NCBI RefSeq assembly: GCF_000718015.1
Contig: NZ_JODY01000032.1
Coordinates: forward strand, 1 to 64,000
Reading direction: 5' to 3'
Length of the DNA stretch: 64,000 bases
Origin: Streptomyces catenulae
Lineage (GTDB): Bacteria > Actinomycetota > Actinomycetes > Streptomycetales > Streptomycetaceae
Part shown: positions 8,790-17,700 of the stretch, one piece after another
How the letters are laid out: every line of letters begins with the position of its first letter
How positions within the stretch are numbered: position 1 is the stretch's first letter
Position numbers and translations under genes: made by a program
The notes under the pieces: model-generated
Told to the model about the DNA's origin: nothing
Seen by the model: the letters and a program-made list of their open reading frames with translations, nothing else
Databases searched by the model: none

Positions 8790-9269
8790 ATGGGCGGCGA
8801 CATTCATCCGGGCCGGTTCACGGCCGACGCCGACGGGGACGTGGTGATCTTTCTCATCGGTCTGCGGATCCACCACTTCTGGGCGGTCCACCGCTGGCTG
8901 CCGGTGTTCCTCGCGATGCCGAGGATGCTGAAGGAGCTGGGCCGCGACCCCGCGGCCGGACTGCTCCACCACCGGCTGGTGGCCGGGTCGTTCCGGGCGT
9001 TCGAGGTAGTGCAGTACTGGGACTCCAAGGAGAAACTGCTGGCGTACGCGGTGGCGCCGGACCGGGCGCACCGTCCGGCGTGGGCGGAGTTCAACCGCCG
9101 GGCGCGCAAGGGCGAGGGGCACGTCGGCATCTGGCACGAGACCTATGTGGTGCCGGCCGGGAGCTACGAGACGATCTACGGGGACATGCCGGTGCACGGT
9201 CTGGGCGCGGCGTACGGCGTGCGGTCGCTCCGCGACGGGGTGCAGGCCCCCGAGCGGCTGGGCGTCTGA
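8790..9269 (+). CDS. DUF4188 domain protein (monooxygenase-like)
   Basis: 159 aa from the ATG at 8790, preceded by GGGGAGAG. The sequence has the DUF4188 hallmarks: DVVIFLIGLRIHHFWAVHRW at the N-terminus, FLAMPRMLKEL, VVQYWDSKEKLLAYA and GIWHETYVVPAGSYETIYGDMP. Members look like ferredoxin-fold dimeric alpha-beta barrel proteins related to small haem or cofactor-free monooxygenases; no substrate is known. It is divergent from, and probably regulated by, the MerR protein. Confidence 0.8.
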   Translation: MGGDIHPGRFTADADGDVVIFLIGLRIHHFWAVHRWLPVFLAMPRMLKELGRDPAAGLLHHRLVAGSFRAFEVVQYWDSKEKLLAYAVAPDRAHRPAWAEFNRRARKGEGHVGIWHETYVVPAGSYETIYGDMPVHGLGAAYGVRSLRDGVQAPERLGV

Positions 9270-9292
9270 CCGGCCCCGTCGTGGACGACAGG

Positions 9293-9345
9293 CGGGCCGT
9301 GGCCCGGGGCGCCCCGTAGGGGGCGGTTCCCCGGGCCACGGCCCG
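9293..9345. terminator. Bidirectional terminator between the DUF4188 gene and ndgR
   Basis: A perfect 17-bp inverted repeat (CGGGCCGTGGCCCGGGG at 9293-9309, CCCCGGGCCACGGCCCG at 9329-9345) with a 19-base loop, placed between two convergent stop codons. Confidence 0.88.
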
Positions 9346-9363
9346 TAAGGGATGGGAGAACTC

Positions 9364-10080
9364 TCAGCCGGTGCGGCGCAGGCCCTCGGAGAGGCGGGCG
9401 GCGGCGTCGATGACGGCCTGGGCGTGCATCCGGCCCGGGTGGCGGGTCAGCCGCTCGATCGGGCCGGAGACGGAGACGGCGGCGACCACGCGGTTCGAGG
9501 GGCCGCGGACCGGCGCCGAGACGGAGGCCACACCCGGCTCCCGCTCGCCGATCGACTGGGCCCAGCCGCGGCGGCGGACGCCGGAGAGCGCGGTGGCGGT
9601 GAAGCGGGCGCCCTGCAGACCGCGGTGGAGCCGCTCGGGCTCCTCCCAGGCCATGAGGATCTGCGCCGCGGAACCGGCCTTCATCGGGAGCGTGGAGCCG
9701 ACCGGGACGGTGTCCCGCAGTCCGGACAGCCGTTCCGCCGCCGCCACACAGATCCGCATGTCGCCCTGGCGACGGTAGAGCTGGGCGCTCTCGCCCGTCA
9801 CGTCGCGCAGATGTGTGAGCACCGGTCCGGCCGTCGCCAGCAGGCGGTCCTCACCGGCCGCGGCGGCCAGTTCGGAGAGCCGGGGGCCGAGGATGAACCG
9901 GCCCTGCATGTCCCTCGCCACCATCCGGTGGTGTTCCAGGGCCACGGCCAGTCGATGGGCCGTGGGCCGTGCGAGCCCGGTCGCCGCGACCAGCCCGGCG
10001 AGGGTGGCCGGACCGGACTCCAGAGCGCTCAATACGAGAGCCGCCTTGTCGAGAACGCCGACGCCGCTAGAGTTGTCCAT
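9364..10080 (-). CDS. ndgR: IclR-family regulator NdgR
   Basis: 238 aa from the ATG at 10080, matching the length I recall for Streptomyces NdgR; an upstream ATG at 10101 would overlap the operator-like palindrome. The N-terminal winged HTH (DKAALVLSALESGPATLAGL, then ATGLARPTAHRLAVAL) is followed by the IclR effector domain (GDMRICVAAAERLSGLRDTV, SVSAPVRGP). NdgR homologues control leucine and methionine biosynthesis genes and quorum-like and antibiotic responses. It is divergent from leuC, its best-known target. Confidence 0.95.
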   Translation of the reverse strand: MDNSSGVGVLDKAALVLSALESGPATLAGLVAATGLARPTAHRLAVALEHHRMVARDMQGRFILGPRLSELAAAAGEDRLLATAGPVLTHLRDVTGESAQLYRRQGDMRICVAAAERLSGLRDTVPVGSTLPMKAGSAAQILMAWEEPERLHRGLQGARFTATALSGVRRRGWAQSIGEREPGVASVSAPVRGPSNRVVAAVSVSGPIERLTRHPGRMHAQAVIDAAARLSEGLRRTG

Positions 10081-10088
10081 GCAACGAT

Positions 10089-10117
10089 ACTTGCGTCTCA
10101 CAGTGTGAAACGCAAGT
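10089..10117. promoter_or_regulatory. Long palindrome between ndgR and leuC, probable NdgR operator
   Basis: ACTTGCGT at 10089-10096 is mirrored by ACGCAAGT at 10110-10117, with an inner TCAC/GTGA pair, giving 12 of 13 complementary positions around an AGT centre. It starts 8 bases upstream of the ndgR start codon and lies 137 bases upstream of leuC, so binding would affect both genes. Confidence 0.75.
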
Positions 10118-10253
10118 TCAATTTTCCGTGGAAGTCGTCACTCTGTAGCCACGGCCCTCGACCAGGGCCCGGTGCGGGGCCCGGCACGGGGATGCGGGGA
10201 CCGTGCGCACAGTACGAGTTGGGCCGGCGAAGCGGCCGGCCGGAGGGAAAGCG

Positions 10254-11684
10254 ATGGGACGGACACTCGCGGAGAAGGTCTGGGACGACCATGTCGTCCG
10301 GCGCGCGGAAGGCGAGCCCGACCTCCTCTTCATCGATCTCCACCTGCTGCACGAGGTCACCAGCCCGCAGGCGTTCGACGGCCTCCGCAAGGCCGGACGG
10401 CAGGTGCGCCGTACGGACCTGACCATCGCCACCGAGGACCACAACACCCCCACCCTCGACATCGACAAGCCGATCGCCGACCCGGTCTCGCGCGCCCAGC
10501 TGGAGACGCTGCGCAAGAACTGCGCGGAGTTCGGCGTGCGGCTGCACCCGCTGGGCGATGTCGAGCAGGGCGTTGTCCACGTGGTGGGACCGCAGTTGGG
10601 ACTGACCCAGCCCGGCACCACCGTGGTCTGCGGTGACAGTCACACCTCCACGCACGGTGCGTTCGGCGCGCTGGCGTTCGGCATCGGCACCAGCCAGGTC
10701 GAGCACGTCCTCGCCACCCAGACGCTGCCGCTGGCCCCCTTCAAGACCATGGCGATCACCGTCGAGGGCGAGCTGCCCGAGGGTGTCACCGCCAAGGACC
10801 TGATCCTGGCGATCATCGCCCGGATCGGCACCGGCGGCGGTCAGGGCTACGTCCTGGAGTACCGCGGCTCCGCCGTCGAGAAGCTGTCGATGGAAGCCCG
10901 GATGACCGTCTGCAACATGTCGATCGAGGCGGGCGCCCGGGCCGGGATGATCGCCCCGGACGAGACCACCTTCGCCTACCTGCGCGGACGGGCCCACGCC
11001 CCCGAGGGCGCCGACTGGGACGACGCCGTCGCCTACTGGCGCACGCTGCGCACCGACGACGACGCGGTCTTCGACGCGGAGGTCGTCATCGACGCCGCCG
11101 AGCTGGCGCCGTTCGTCACCTGGGGCACCAACCCGGGCCAGGGTGCGCCGCTCTCCGCGCAGGTCCCCGACCCCGCTTCGTACGAGGACGCCTCGGAGCG
11201 GTTCGCCGCCGAAAAGGCCCTGGAATACATGGGGTTGACGGCTGGTCAGCCGCTGCGCGAGATCGGTGTGGACACCGTCTTCGTAGGTTCCTGCACCAAC
11301 GGCCGGATCGAGGACCTGCGCTCCGCCGCCTCCGTGCTGGAGGGGCGTTCGGTCGCCGACGGCGTGCGGATGCTGGTCGTCCCCGGCTCGGTGCGGGTCG
11401 CCCTCCAGGCGGTGGACGAGGGGCTGGACAAGGTCTTCACCGCGGCGGGGGCCGAATGGCGGCACGCCGGTTGCTCGATGTGCCTGGGCATGAACCCCGA
11501 CCAGCTGGCTCCGGGGGAGCGCTCCGCGTCCACCTCCAACCGCAACTTCGAGGGGCGGCAGGGCAAGGGCGGCCGTACCCACCTGGTCTCGCCGCAGGTC
11601 GCCGCCGCCACCGCGGTGCTCGGCCATCTGGCCTCGCCCGCCGACCTGTCCGACGTCGCCGTCTCCACGCCCGCGGGGGTCTGA
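10254..11684 (+). CDS. leuC: 3-isopropylmalate dehydratase large subunit
   Basis: 476 aa of the aconitase superfamily, acting with LeuD to isomerise 2-isopropylmalate to 3-isopropylmalate in leucine synthesis. The 4Fe-4S ligands are in GSCTNGR (about residue 345) and [10 protein letters not shown] (about 405-409); the substrate loop [14 protein letters not shown] is intact. The ATG at 10254 follows GGAGGG; the frame is open further upstream but lacks a better site. It lies 7 bases ahead of leuD and downstream of the NdgR operator. Confidence 0.97.
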   Translation: MGRTLAEKVWDDHVVRRAEGEPDLLFIDLHLLHEVTSPQAFDGLRKAGRQVRRTDLTIATEDHNTPTLDIDKPIADPVSRAQLETLRKNCAEFGVRLHPLGDVEQGVVHVVGPQLGLTQPGTTVVCGDSHTSTHGAFGALAFGIGTSQVEHVLATQTLPLAPFKTMAITVEGELPEGVTAKDLILAIIARIGTGGGQGYVLEYRGSAVEKLSMEARMTVCNMSIEAGARAGMIAPDETTFAYLRGRAHAPEGADWDDAVAYWRTLRTDDDAVFDAEVVIDAAELAPFVTWGTNPGQGAPLSAQVPDPASYEDASERFAAEKALEYMGLTAGQPLREIGVDTVFVGSCTNGRIEDLRSAASVLEGRSVADGVRMLVVPGSVRVALQAVDEGLDKVFTAAGAEWRHAGCSMCLGMNPDQLAPGERSASTSNRNFEGRQGKGGRTHLVSPQVAAATAVLGHLASPADLSDVAVSTPAGV

Positions 11685-11690
11685 GGAACC

Positions 11691-12284
11691 ATGGAAGCTT
11701 TCACCACCCACACCGGCCGGTCCGTACCGCTGCGCCGCAGCAACGTCGACACCGACCAGATCATCCCGGCCCACTGGCTGAAGAAGGTCACCCGCGACGG
11801 TTTCGAGGACGGGCTCTTCGAGGCGTGGCGCAAGGACCCGCAGTTCGTCCTCAACCAGGAGGCGTACCGGGGCGCCACGGTGCTCGTCGCGGGCCCCGAC
11901 TTCGGCACCGGCTCCTCCCGTGAGCACGCCGTCTGGGCGCTCCAGAACTACGGCTTCAAGGCCGTCATCTCCTCGCGGTTCGCGGACATCTTCCGCGGCA
12001 ACTCCCTCAAGAACGGGTTGCTGACGGTGGTCCTGCCGCAGGAGACCGTGGAGCGGCTCCAGGAGCTGGCCGAGGCGGACCCCGCCGTCGAGGTGACCGT
12101 CGACCTGGTCGCGCGCAAGGTGCTCGCCCCGGGCGTGGAGGCCGACTTCGCGCTGGACGAGAATGCGCGATGGCGGCTGCTGGAGGGGCTGGACGACATC
12201 AGCCTCACCCTCCGGGAGGAGTCGGCCATCGCCGGGTACGAGGCGAACAGGCCCTCGTTCAAGCCGCGGACCGTGGTGGCCTGA
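11691..12284 (+). CDS. leuD: 3-isopropylmalate dehydratase small subunit
   Basis: 197 aa. It carries the swivelling-domain motifs of Leu[18 protein letters not shown] near the N-terminus and [17 protein letters not shown] in the middle. It forms a heterodimer with LeuC and is encoded directly after it. Confidence 0.97.
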   Translation: MEAFTTHTGRSVPLRRSNVDTDQIIPAHWLKKVTRDGFEDGLFEAWRKDPQFVLNQEAYRGATVLVAGPDFGTGSSREHAVWALQNYGFKAVISSRFADIFRGNSLKNGLLTVVLPQETVERLQELAEADPAVEVTVDLVARKVLAPGVEADFALDENARWRLLEGLDDISLTLREESAIAGYEANRPSFKPRTVVA

Positions 12285-12318
12285 CCTCGGGCTTTTGGCT
12301 CAAAGACATATTGCGTAC

Positions 12319-12353
12319 GATGCGCCCCCTGTGCAGTTGGCAGGGGGCGCATC
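12319..12353 (+). terminator. Terminator of leuCD
   Basis: A perfect 13-bp stem, GATGCGCCCCCTG (12319-12331) and CAGGGGGCGCATC (12341-12353), with a 9-base loop, 34 bases after the leuD stop codon. Confidence 0.85.
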
Positions 12354-12419
12354 GGCGTGTTGAGGCGCCTGTTGAGGCCCCGTGAAGCGACAACTCGCCG
12401 CAGATGGCACAATTAGCGC

Positions 12420-12665
12420 ATGGAACGCGACGACCAACTCCAGCTCTACGGTTTCGTCGCCGACCAGCTCAAGGACGCACACGCAAGGGTGCGGACACTG
12501 CAAGTCCCGGAGGGCGTACGGATGGCGCTGACCCGGAAGCTGCTCGTCATCACGGCCGCGGCACAACACGATCTTGCGAACGCGGCAAGGCGTCTGGAGT
12601 GGTTCATGGCCGACCTCGACGAAGGTCGTTATCCCGAAGACGTGCACACCGACGGAAGTGCGTGA
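12420..12665 (+). CDS. Conserved small actinobacterial protein, function unknown
   Basis: 81 aa beginning MERDDQLQLYGFVADQLKDA, predicted largely helical and soluble, with no cysteine, signal or membrane segment. Third-position GC is high, as in neighbouring genes, and I recall a homologue at this place between leuD and the HU gene in other streptomycetes. It sits alone between the leuCD terminator and the hup promoter. No function can be assigned. Confidence 0.75.
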   Translation: MERDDQLQLYGFVADQLKDAHARVRTLQVPEGVRMALTRKLLVITAAAQHDLANAARRLEWFMADLDEGRYPEDVHTDGSA

Positions 12666-12709
12666 GGTCGAGTGCGTTGCGGCACAAGGGTGATTAGCCC
12701 GTTTCGTGT

Positions 12710-12738
12710 TTGATTTGCGGTATATATCTGCCTAACGT
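12710..12738 (+). promoter_or_regulatory. Candidate promoter of the HU gene
   Basis: TTGATT at 12710-12715 and TAACGT at 12733-12738 with a 17-base spacer in a conspicuously AT-rich stretch (TATATATCTG), about 50 bases before the HU start codon. Confidence 0.6.
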
Positions 12739-12789
12739 GCGAAAAAGCTTGGAATCTATCGTTCCAGCAATGTCTCCGAAGGGGAAGAC

Positions 12790-13482
12790 GTGAACAAGGC
12801 GCAGCTCGTAGAAGCCATTGCCGACAAGCTCGGCGGCCGTCAGAACGCCGCGGACGCGGTGGACGCCGTACTGGACGCAATCGTCCGTGCAGTTGTCGCC
12901 GGCGACCGCGTTTCGGTCACCGGATTCGGTTCGTTCGAGAAGGTCGACCGCCCGGCCCGCTACGCGCGGAACCCGCAGACCGGCGAGCGCGTGCGGGTCA
13001 AGAAGACCTCGGTGCCGCGTTTCCGCGCGGGCCAGGGATTCAAGGACCTGGTGAGCGGTTCCAAGAAGCTCCCCAAGAACGACGTGGCCGTCAAGAAGGC
13101 CCCCAAGGGCAGCCTCTCGGGCGGCGCTTCCACGCGTACGACCGTGAAGAAGGCGGCCGCGAAGAAGGCCACCACCGCCAAGAAGGCCACGGCGAAGAAG
13201 ACCACCGCTGCGGCGAAGAAGACCACGGCCGCCGCGAAGAAGACCACCGCCAAGAAGGCGACGCCGGCGAAGAAGACCACGGCCGCCGCCAAGAAGACCA
13301 CGGCGGCGAAGAAGACCACCGCGAAGAAGGCCGCCCCGGCGAAGAAGACCGCCACCGCCGCCAAGAAGACCACGGCGAAGAAGACGGCGCCCGCGAAGAA
13401 GACCACCGCGAAGAAGGCTCCCGCGAAGAAGACCACGGCACGCAAGACCGCCGCGAAGAAGACCACCGCCCGCAAGCGGTAA
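12790..13482 (+). CDS. hupS: HU-family nucleoid protein with lysine-rich tail (HupS type)
   Basis: 230 aa. Residues 1-90 are a standard HU fold (MNKAQLVEAIADKLGG..., then the DNA-arm region GSFEKVDRPARYARNPQTGE and FRAGQGFKDLV). From about residue 110 to the end the protein consists of AAKKTTAKK-like repeats resembling the tail of histone H1. HU proteins with such tails compact DNA in Streptomyces spores and mycobacteria. The GTG start follows GAAGGGGAAG. The repeat DNA is strongly A/G-biased. Confidence 0.94.
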   Translation: MNKAQLVEAIADKLGGRQNAADAVDAVLDAIVRAVVAGDRVSVTGFGSFEKVDRPARYARNPQTGERVRVKKTSVPRFRAGQGFKDLVSGSKKLPKNDVAVKKAPKGSLSGGASTRTTVKKAAAKKATTAKKATAKKTTAAAKKTTAAAKKTTAKKATPAKKTTAAAKKTTAAKKTTAKKAAPAKKTATAAKKTTAKKTAPAKKTTAKKAPAKKTTARKTAAKKTTARKR

Positions 13483-13522
13483 CGACCAGGGGAACAATTC
13501 CCTCAGCGGTGACGCTTCGCGC

Positions 13523-13554
13523 CGGGCCGGTCTCCCTCCGGGGAGCCCGGCCCG
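13523..13554 (+). terminator. Terminator of the HU gene
   Basis: CGGGCCGG and CCGGCCCG arms with an inner CTCCC/GGGAG pair around a TCCG loop and one internal mismatch, 41 bases after the stop codon. Confidence 0.75.
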
Positions 13555-13575
13555 CGGTGCGTGGCGAGGGCGCAT

Positions 13576-14469
13576 TCACCCGGGCCGACCGGCTCCTTTA
13601 GGCTCTGCACCATGCAGGCCACCGCGTACACCTACGACTCGGACACCCGCTCCGGCAGCGTGCTGCTGGACGACGGCACCCCCGTGCCCTTCGACACCGC
13701 CGCCTTCGACGCGGGGGGCCTGCGCCTGCTGCGCCCCGGCCAGCGGGTGCGGATCGAGACCACCGGCGAGGGCGACGCCCGCCGGATCACGCTCCTCACG
13801 CTCCAGACCCTCTGAGCCGCCCGCGGCACCCGCCGCCGCGGCCACCCGCGCCGTGTGCGCGCCCACCCCGAGCGCCAACGCCTGCCGCAGATCCGCGCCG
13901 GTGTCCACGTCCCGGCGCACCGAATCCGCCCGTACGGCTATCTCCCGCGCCCCCGACGCACGGTGCCGCTCCCGCGAACGGCCGCCGAATGCCGGTGCCA
14001 ATTCCGTACCGGAACACGCGGTGAGAAGAGTTGTTCCGATATCCGCCGCGTCGGCGAGAAAAGCCCGCGGAAATTGTGCCGCGCTTTGCAGTACGGCGTG
14101 CAGTTCGGCGGCGCGCAGGGCGGGCAGATCGGCGTTGAGCGCCGCGACCGACGCGCCCGGGCGACGCGCCCGGACGGACGCCGCGCCGTGGGCCAGCGCC
14201 GCGTTGAGACCGCGCCCCGGGGTATCGGGCACAATCCGCGCGCCGAGCGCCGAAAGTGGCCCGGCGGCTGCCGGATCGTCCGTGACAACCGCCACATCGA
14301 CGACATCGTCGCAGGCCAGTGCCGCGCCGACGGTGTCCAGGGCGAAAGCGAGCGCCAGTCGCGGACGGAACTCCTCACCGACCGCCGGGGAAAGCCTGCT
14401 CTTGGCCCGCACCAGCGGCTTCAGCGGCACGACCAGGCTCCAGCCCACATCCACTCCGTCTCCTCGCAT
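13576..14469 (-). CDS. cofC: 2-phospho-L-lactate guanylyltransferase CofC, with doubtful C-terminal extension
   Basis: The first 210 or so residues form a CofC nucleotidyltransferase: SLVVPLKPLVRAKSRLSP at the N-terminus (nucleotide-binding loop), VVTDDPAAA, GLNAALAHGA and AALNADLPAL. It activates 2-phospholactate or phosphoenolpyruvate with GTP or ATP in coenzyme F420 synthesis. Family members are about 210 residues long; here the frame has no stop until 13576, adding roughly 80 low-complexity residues antisense to the convergent 67-aa gene. The true end could lie near 13830 if a frameshift or sequence error removed the stop. The start at 14469 gives MRGDGVDVGWSLVVPL. Confidence 0.8.
   Translation of the reverse strand: MRGDGVDVGWSLVVPLKPLVRAKSRLSPAVGEEFRPRLALAFALDTVGAALACDDVVDVAVVTDDPAAAGPLSALGARIVPDTPGRGLNAALAHGAASVRARRPGASVAALNADLPALRAAELHAVLQSAAQFPRAFLADAADIGTTLLTACSGTELAPAFGGRSRERHRASGAREIAVRADSVRRDVDTGADLRQALALGVGAHTARVAAAAGAAGGSEGLEREERDPAGVALAGGLDPHPLAGAQQAQAPRVEGGGVEGHGGAVVQQHAAGAGVRVVGVRGGLHGAEPKGAGRPG
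13612..13815 (+). CDS. Small conserved beta-rich protein, cold-shock-like
   Basis: 67 aa from the ATG at 13612. The pattern TAYTYDSDTRSGSVLLDDGTP, then LRLLRPGQRVRIETTGEG and ITLLTLQTL, suggests a small OB-like beta barrel of the kind seen in cold-shock-type proteins, though the RNP motifs are absent. I recall a homologue between the HU gene and cofC in other streptomycetes. The gene is convergent with cofC, whose open frame continues right across it. Confidence 0.65.
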   Translation: MQATAYTYDSDTRSGSVLLDDGTPVPFDTAAFDAGGLRLLRPGQRVRIETTGEGDARRITLLTLQTL

Positions 14470-14609
14470 AGGATTCGATTTTCCCTGCTGCCGCAGCTCG
14501 CCGGGGACCGCGGGGTTACGGTGTTCTCGACATAGCGGGTACCTGGGGCGACACTTGTGCGGCTGCCGGCTCGCAGCAGCTCAGCAGGTCCCACAAGGAG
14601 GGTGTCCAC

Positions 14610-15419
14610 GTGTCCCGCCGCAGAATCGGCTTCTGGTACCGCCTGGCCGCGGTCATCTGCAAACCGCCGCTCTTGGTTCTGTTCAAGCGGGACTGGCGAG
14701 GAATGGAGAACATTCCGGCCGACGGCGGATTTATCACCGCTGTCAACCACAACTCGTATCTCGATCCGCTGTCGTACGCGCACTATCAGTACAACACCGG
14801 GCGGGTTCCCCGATTCCTCGCCAAGTCCGGGCTCTTTCGCAGCGGCTTTGTCGGCGTGATGATGCGCGGCACCGGTCAGATCCCCGTGTACCGGGAAACC
14901 ACCGACGCCGCCAACGCCTTCCGCGCCGCCGTCACCGCCATCGAGAAGGGCGAATGCGTCGCCTTCTATCCCGAGGCGACGCTCACCCGCGACCCCGAGA
15001 TGTGGCCGATGCAGGGCAAGACCGGCGCCGCCCGCGTCGCCCTGCTCACCAAGGCGCCGGTCATCCCCGTCGCGCAGTGGGGCGCCAACGAGGCGATGCC
15101 GCCGTACGCCAAGGAGAAGAAGCTCCGCCTGCTGCCGCGCAAGACGCTGCGGGTGCAGGCGGGCCCGCCGGTCGACCTCAGCGCGTACCACGGCAAGGAG
15201 CCCACCGCCGAGGTGCTCCGCGAGGTCACCGAGACGATCATGGCGGCGATCACCGCGCAACTGGCGGACGTTCGGGGCGAGACCCCGCCCGCCGAACCGT
15301 TCGACCCGCGGCGGGCACTCGCCCGTGAGCGGCGCGCGGCCCGCGAGGCGGCCCGGGCGGCGGCCGCCACCGAGTCGGCACACAGCACCCGGCAGGCACA
15401 GGAGGATGAAGGCAAGTGA
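14610..15419 (+). CDS. 1-acyl-sn-glycerol-3-phosphate acyltransferase (PlsC family)
   Basis: 269 aa. The catalytic motif NHNSYLDP (an HX4D variant of the family block) and the phosphate-binding block FYPEATLTRDPEMWP are present, with FLAKSGLFRSGFVG between them. It probably transfers an acyl chain to lysophosphatidate at the membrane. The GTG at 14610 follows AAGGAGG. The stop overlaps the start of gpsA in a GTGA junction, joining two steps of phospholipid precursor synthesis in one operon. The C-terminal 40 residues are Ala/Arg-rich and probably disordered. Confidence 0.9.
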   Translation: MSRRRIGFWYRLAAVICKPPLLVLFKRDWRGMENIPADGGFITAVNHNSYLDPLSYAHYQYNTGRVPRFLAKSGLFRSGFVGVMMRGTGQIPVYRETTDAANAFRAAVTAIEKGECVAFYPEATLTRDPEMWPMQGKTGAARVALLTKAPVIPVAQWGANEAMPPYAKEKKLRLLPRKTLRVQAGPPVDLSAYHGKEPTAEVLREVTETIMAAITAQLADVRGETPPAEPFDPRRALARERRAAREAARAAAATESAHSTRQAQEDEGK

Positions 15420-16417
15420 CGCGCTGCGCCGTCTACGGCACGGGGTCCTGGGGCACCGCATTCGCGATGATTCTCGGTGACGCGGGCTGCGAGGTGACCC
15501 TCTGGGGACGCCGCGCCGCCGTCGCCGAGGCGATCAACAAGGACCGGACCAACCCCGACTATCTGCCGGGGGTCGAACTGCCCGCGTCCGTGCGGGCCAC
15601 CACCGACCCCGCCGAGGCAGCCGCGGGCGCCGACTTCACCGTCCTCGCCGTGCCCTCGCAGACGCTGCGCGACAACCTCGCCGACTGGGCGCCGCTGCTC
15701 CCCGCCGACACCGTCCTCGTCTCCCTGATGAAGGGCGTCGAACTGGGCACCGCCAAGCGGATGAGCGAGGTGATCGAGGAGGTCGCCAAGGTCCCCGCCG
15801 AGCGCGTCGCGGTCCTCACCGGCCCCAACCTCGCCAAGGAGATCGCCGCCCGGCAGCCCGCCGCCGCGGTCGTCGCCTGCGCCGACGAGTCCGTCGCCCG
15901 CCGTCTCCAGACCGCCTGCCACACCCCGTACTTCCGCCCGTACACCAACACCGACGTCGTCGGCTGCGAGCTGGGCGGGGCCGTCAAGAACGTCATCGCG
16001 CTCGCCGTCGGCATCGCGGGCGGGATGGGCCTGGGCGACAACGCCAAGGCGTCGCTGATCACCCGCGGGCTGGCCGAGACCACCCGGCTGGGCCTGGCGA
16101 TGGGCGCCGACGCGCACACCTTCGCGGGGCTGGCCGGGATGGGCGACCTCGTCGCCACCTGCTCCTCGCCGCTCTCGCGGAACAACACCTTCGGCACCAA
16201 CCTCGGCCGCGGGATGAGCCTCGCCGAGACCATCGCGGTGACCAAGCAGACCGCCGAGGGCGTCAAGTCCTGTGAATCCGTACGGGATCTGGCCCGCCGC
16301 CACGGCGTCGACATGCCGATCACCGAGACGGTCTTCGACATCGTCCACGAGGGCAAGCAGCCGATGGTCGCCCTCAAGGAACTGATGTCCCGCAGCGCCA
16401 AGTCCGAACGGCACTGA
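15416..16417 (+). CDS. gpsA: Glycerol-3-phosphate dehydrogenase [NAD(P)+]
   Basis: 333 aa. N-terminal Rossmann motif GTGSWGTAFA (residues 8-17), then SLMKGVE, LTGPNLAKEIA, and the catalytic region GGAVKNVIALAVGIAGGMGLGDNAK with the conserved Lys. It reduces dihydroxyacetone phosphate to glycerol-3-phosphate for phospholipids. Start GTG overlaps the acyltransferase stop by 4 bases. Confidence 0.97.
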   Translation: MTRCAVYGTGSWGTAFAMILGDAGCEVTLWGRRAAVAEAINKDRTNPDYLPGVELPASVRATTDPAEAAAGADFTVLAVPSQTLRDNLADWAPLLPADTVLVSLMKGVELGTAKRMSEVIEEVAKVPAERVAVLTGPNLAKEIAARQPAAAVVACADESVARRLQTACHTPYFRPYTNTDVVGCELGGAVKNVIALAVGIAGGMGLGDNAKASLITRGLAETTRLGLAMGADAHTFAGLAGMGDLVATCSSPLSRNNTFGTNLGRGMSLAETIAVTKQTAEGVKSCESVRDLARRHGVDMPITETVFDIVHEGKQPMVALKELMSRSAKSERH

Positions 16418-16526
16418 CCGCCCGCGCGCGGCGCCCGGCCCGCCCCGTGCGGGGCGCGGACACGGCGCCGCGCACGGCCGCCGCCACGCCGAGTCCGTCT
16501 CCACCAGCAGGTACCCTCAAGCCGAT

Positions 16527-17663
16527 ATGAGCAGCCAGACTCCTCCCCACAAGCCCCGTGTCGCCGTCGTGTTCGGCGGCCGCAGCTCCGAGCACGCCAT
16601 CTCCGTGGTCACCGCGGGAGCCGTCCTGCGCGCCATCGACCGCGAGAAGTACGACGTGCTGCCGATCGGCATCACCGCCGACGGCCGCTGGGCCCTGACC
16701 GCCGACGACCCGGAGCGGATGGCCATCGCCGACCGCAAGCTGCCGAGCGTCGCCGAACTGGCCGGATCCGACGAGGGCGCCGTCGTCCTGCCCGTCGACC
16801 CGACCAACCGCGAACTGGTCTACAGCGAGCCGGGCTCCGTCCCCAAGGCGCTGGGCGAGGTCGACGTCGTCTTCCCCGTGCTGCACGGCCCCTACGGTGA
16901 GGACGGCACCCTCCAGGGTCTGCTGGAGCTGTCCGGCGTCCCCTACGTCGGCTGCGGCGTCCTCGCCTCCGCCGTCGGCCAGGACAAGGACTACATGAAG
17001 CGGGTGTTCACCTCCTTCGGGCTGCCCGTCGGCCCGTACGAGGTCATCCGGCCGCGGGAGTGGGAGCGCAGCCCCGAGGGCGCCCGTAAGAAGATCGTGG
17101 ACTTCGCCGCCGAGCACGGCTGGCCGCTGTTCGTGAAGCCCGCCCGCGCCGGTTCGTCCATGGGCATCACCAAGGTCGACGACGCCGACGGGCTGGACGC
17201 GGCGATCGAGGAGGCGCGGCGCCACGACCCCAAGGTCATCGTCGAGTCGCTGCTGCGCGGCCGGGAGATCGAGTGCGGCGTCCTGGAGTTCGAGGACGGC
17301 CCGCGCGCCAGCGTCCCGGCGGAGATCCCGCCGGTCACCGCCCACGACTTCTACGACTTCGAGGCGAAGTACATCGACTCGGCGGCGGGCCTGGTGCCCG
17401 CGCCGCTCACCGCCGAGGAGACCGTCCGCGTCCAGGAACTGGCCGTCGCGGCGTTCGAGGCGGTGTCCTGCGAGGGCCTGGTCCGCGCGGACTTCTTCCT
17501 CCAGGAGAACGGCGAGTTCGTGATCAACGAGATCAACACGCTCCCCGGCTTCACGCCCATCTCGATGTACCCGCGGATGTGGCAGGAGAGCGGCGTGAGC
17601 TACCCGGAGCTGATCGACCGGCTCCTGCAGTCGGCGCTGAACCGCTCGACCGGGCTGCGCTGA
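16527..17663 (+). CDS. ddlA: D-alanine--D-alanine ligase
   Basis: 378 aa. ATP-grasp enzyme with FGGRSSEHAISVVTAG at the N-terminus, HGPYGEDGTLQG, VKPARAGSSMGI, and the C-terminal metal-site block FVINEINTLPGFT. The omega-loop reads FYDFEAKY, containing the Tyr typical of D-Ala-D-Ala rather than D-Ala-D-Lac ligases, which fits vancomycin-sensitive peptidoglycan. It lies 109 bases after gpsA. Confidence 0.96.
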   Translation: MSSQTPPHKPRVAVVFGGRSSEHAISVVTAGAVLRAIDREKYDVLPIGITADGRWALTADDPERMAIADRKLPSVAELAGSDEGAVVLPVDPTNRELVYSEPGSVPKALGEVDVVFPVLHGPYGEDGTLQGLLELSGVPYVGCGVLASAVGQDKDYMKRVFTSFGLPVGPYEVIRPREWERSPEGARKKIVDFAAEHGWPLFVKPARAGSSMGITKVDDADGLDAAIEEARRHDPKVIVESLLRGREIECGVLEFEDGPRASVPAEIPPVTAHDFYDFEAKYIDSAAGLVPAPLTAEETVRVQELAVAAFEAVSCEGLVRADFFLQENGEFVINEINTLPGFTPISMYPRMWQESGVSYPELIDRLLQSALNRSTGLR

Positions 17664-17700
17664 CCCGTCCGGTGCCGGGCCCGCCCGCCGCGGGTCCGGC

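Noticed and set aside
12790..13482. Repetitive 3' part of the HU gene as a CRISPR-like or satellite array
   Set aside because: The repeats are in frame, encode the Lys/Ala tail and have no spacer structure.
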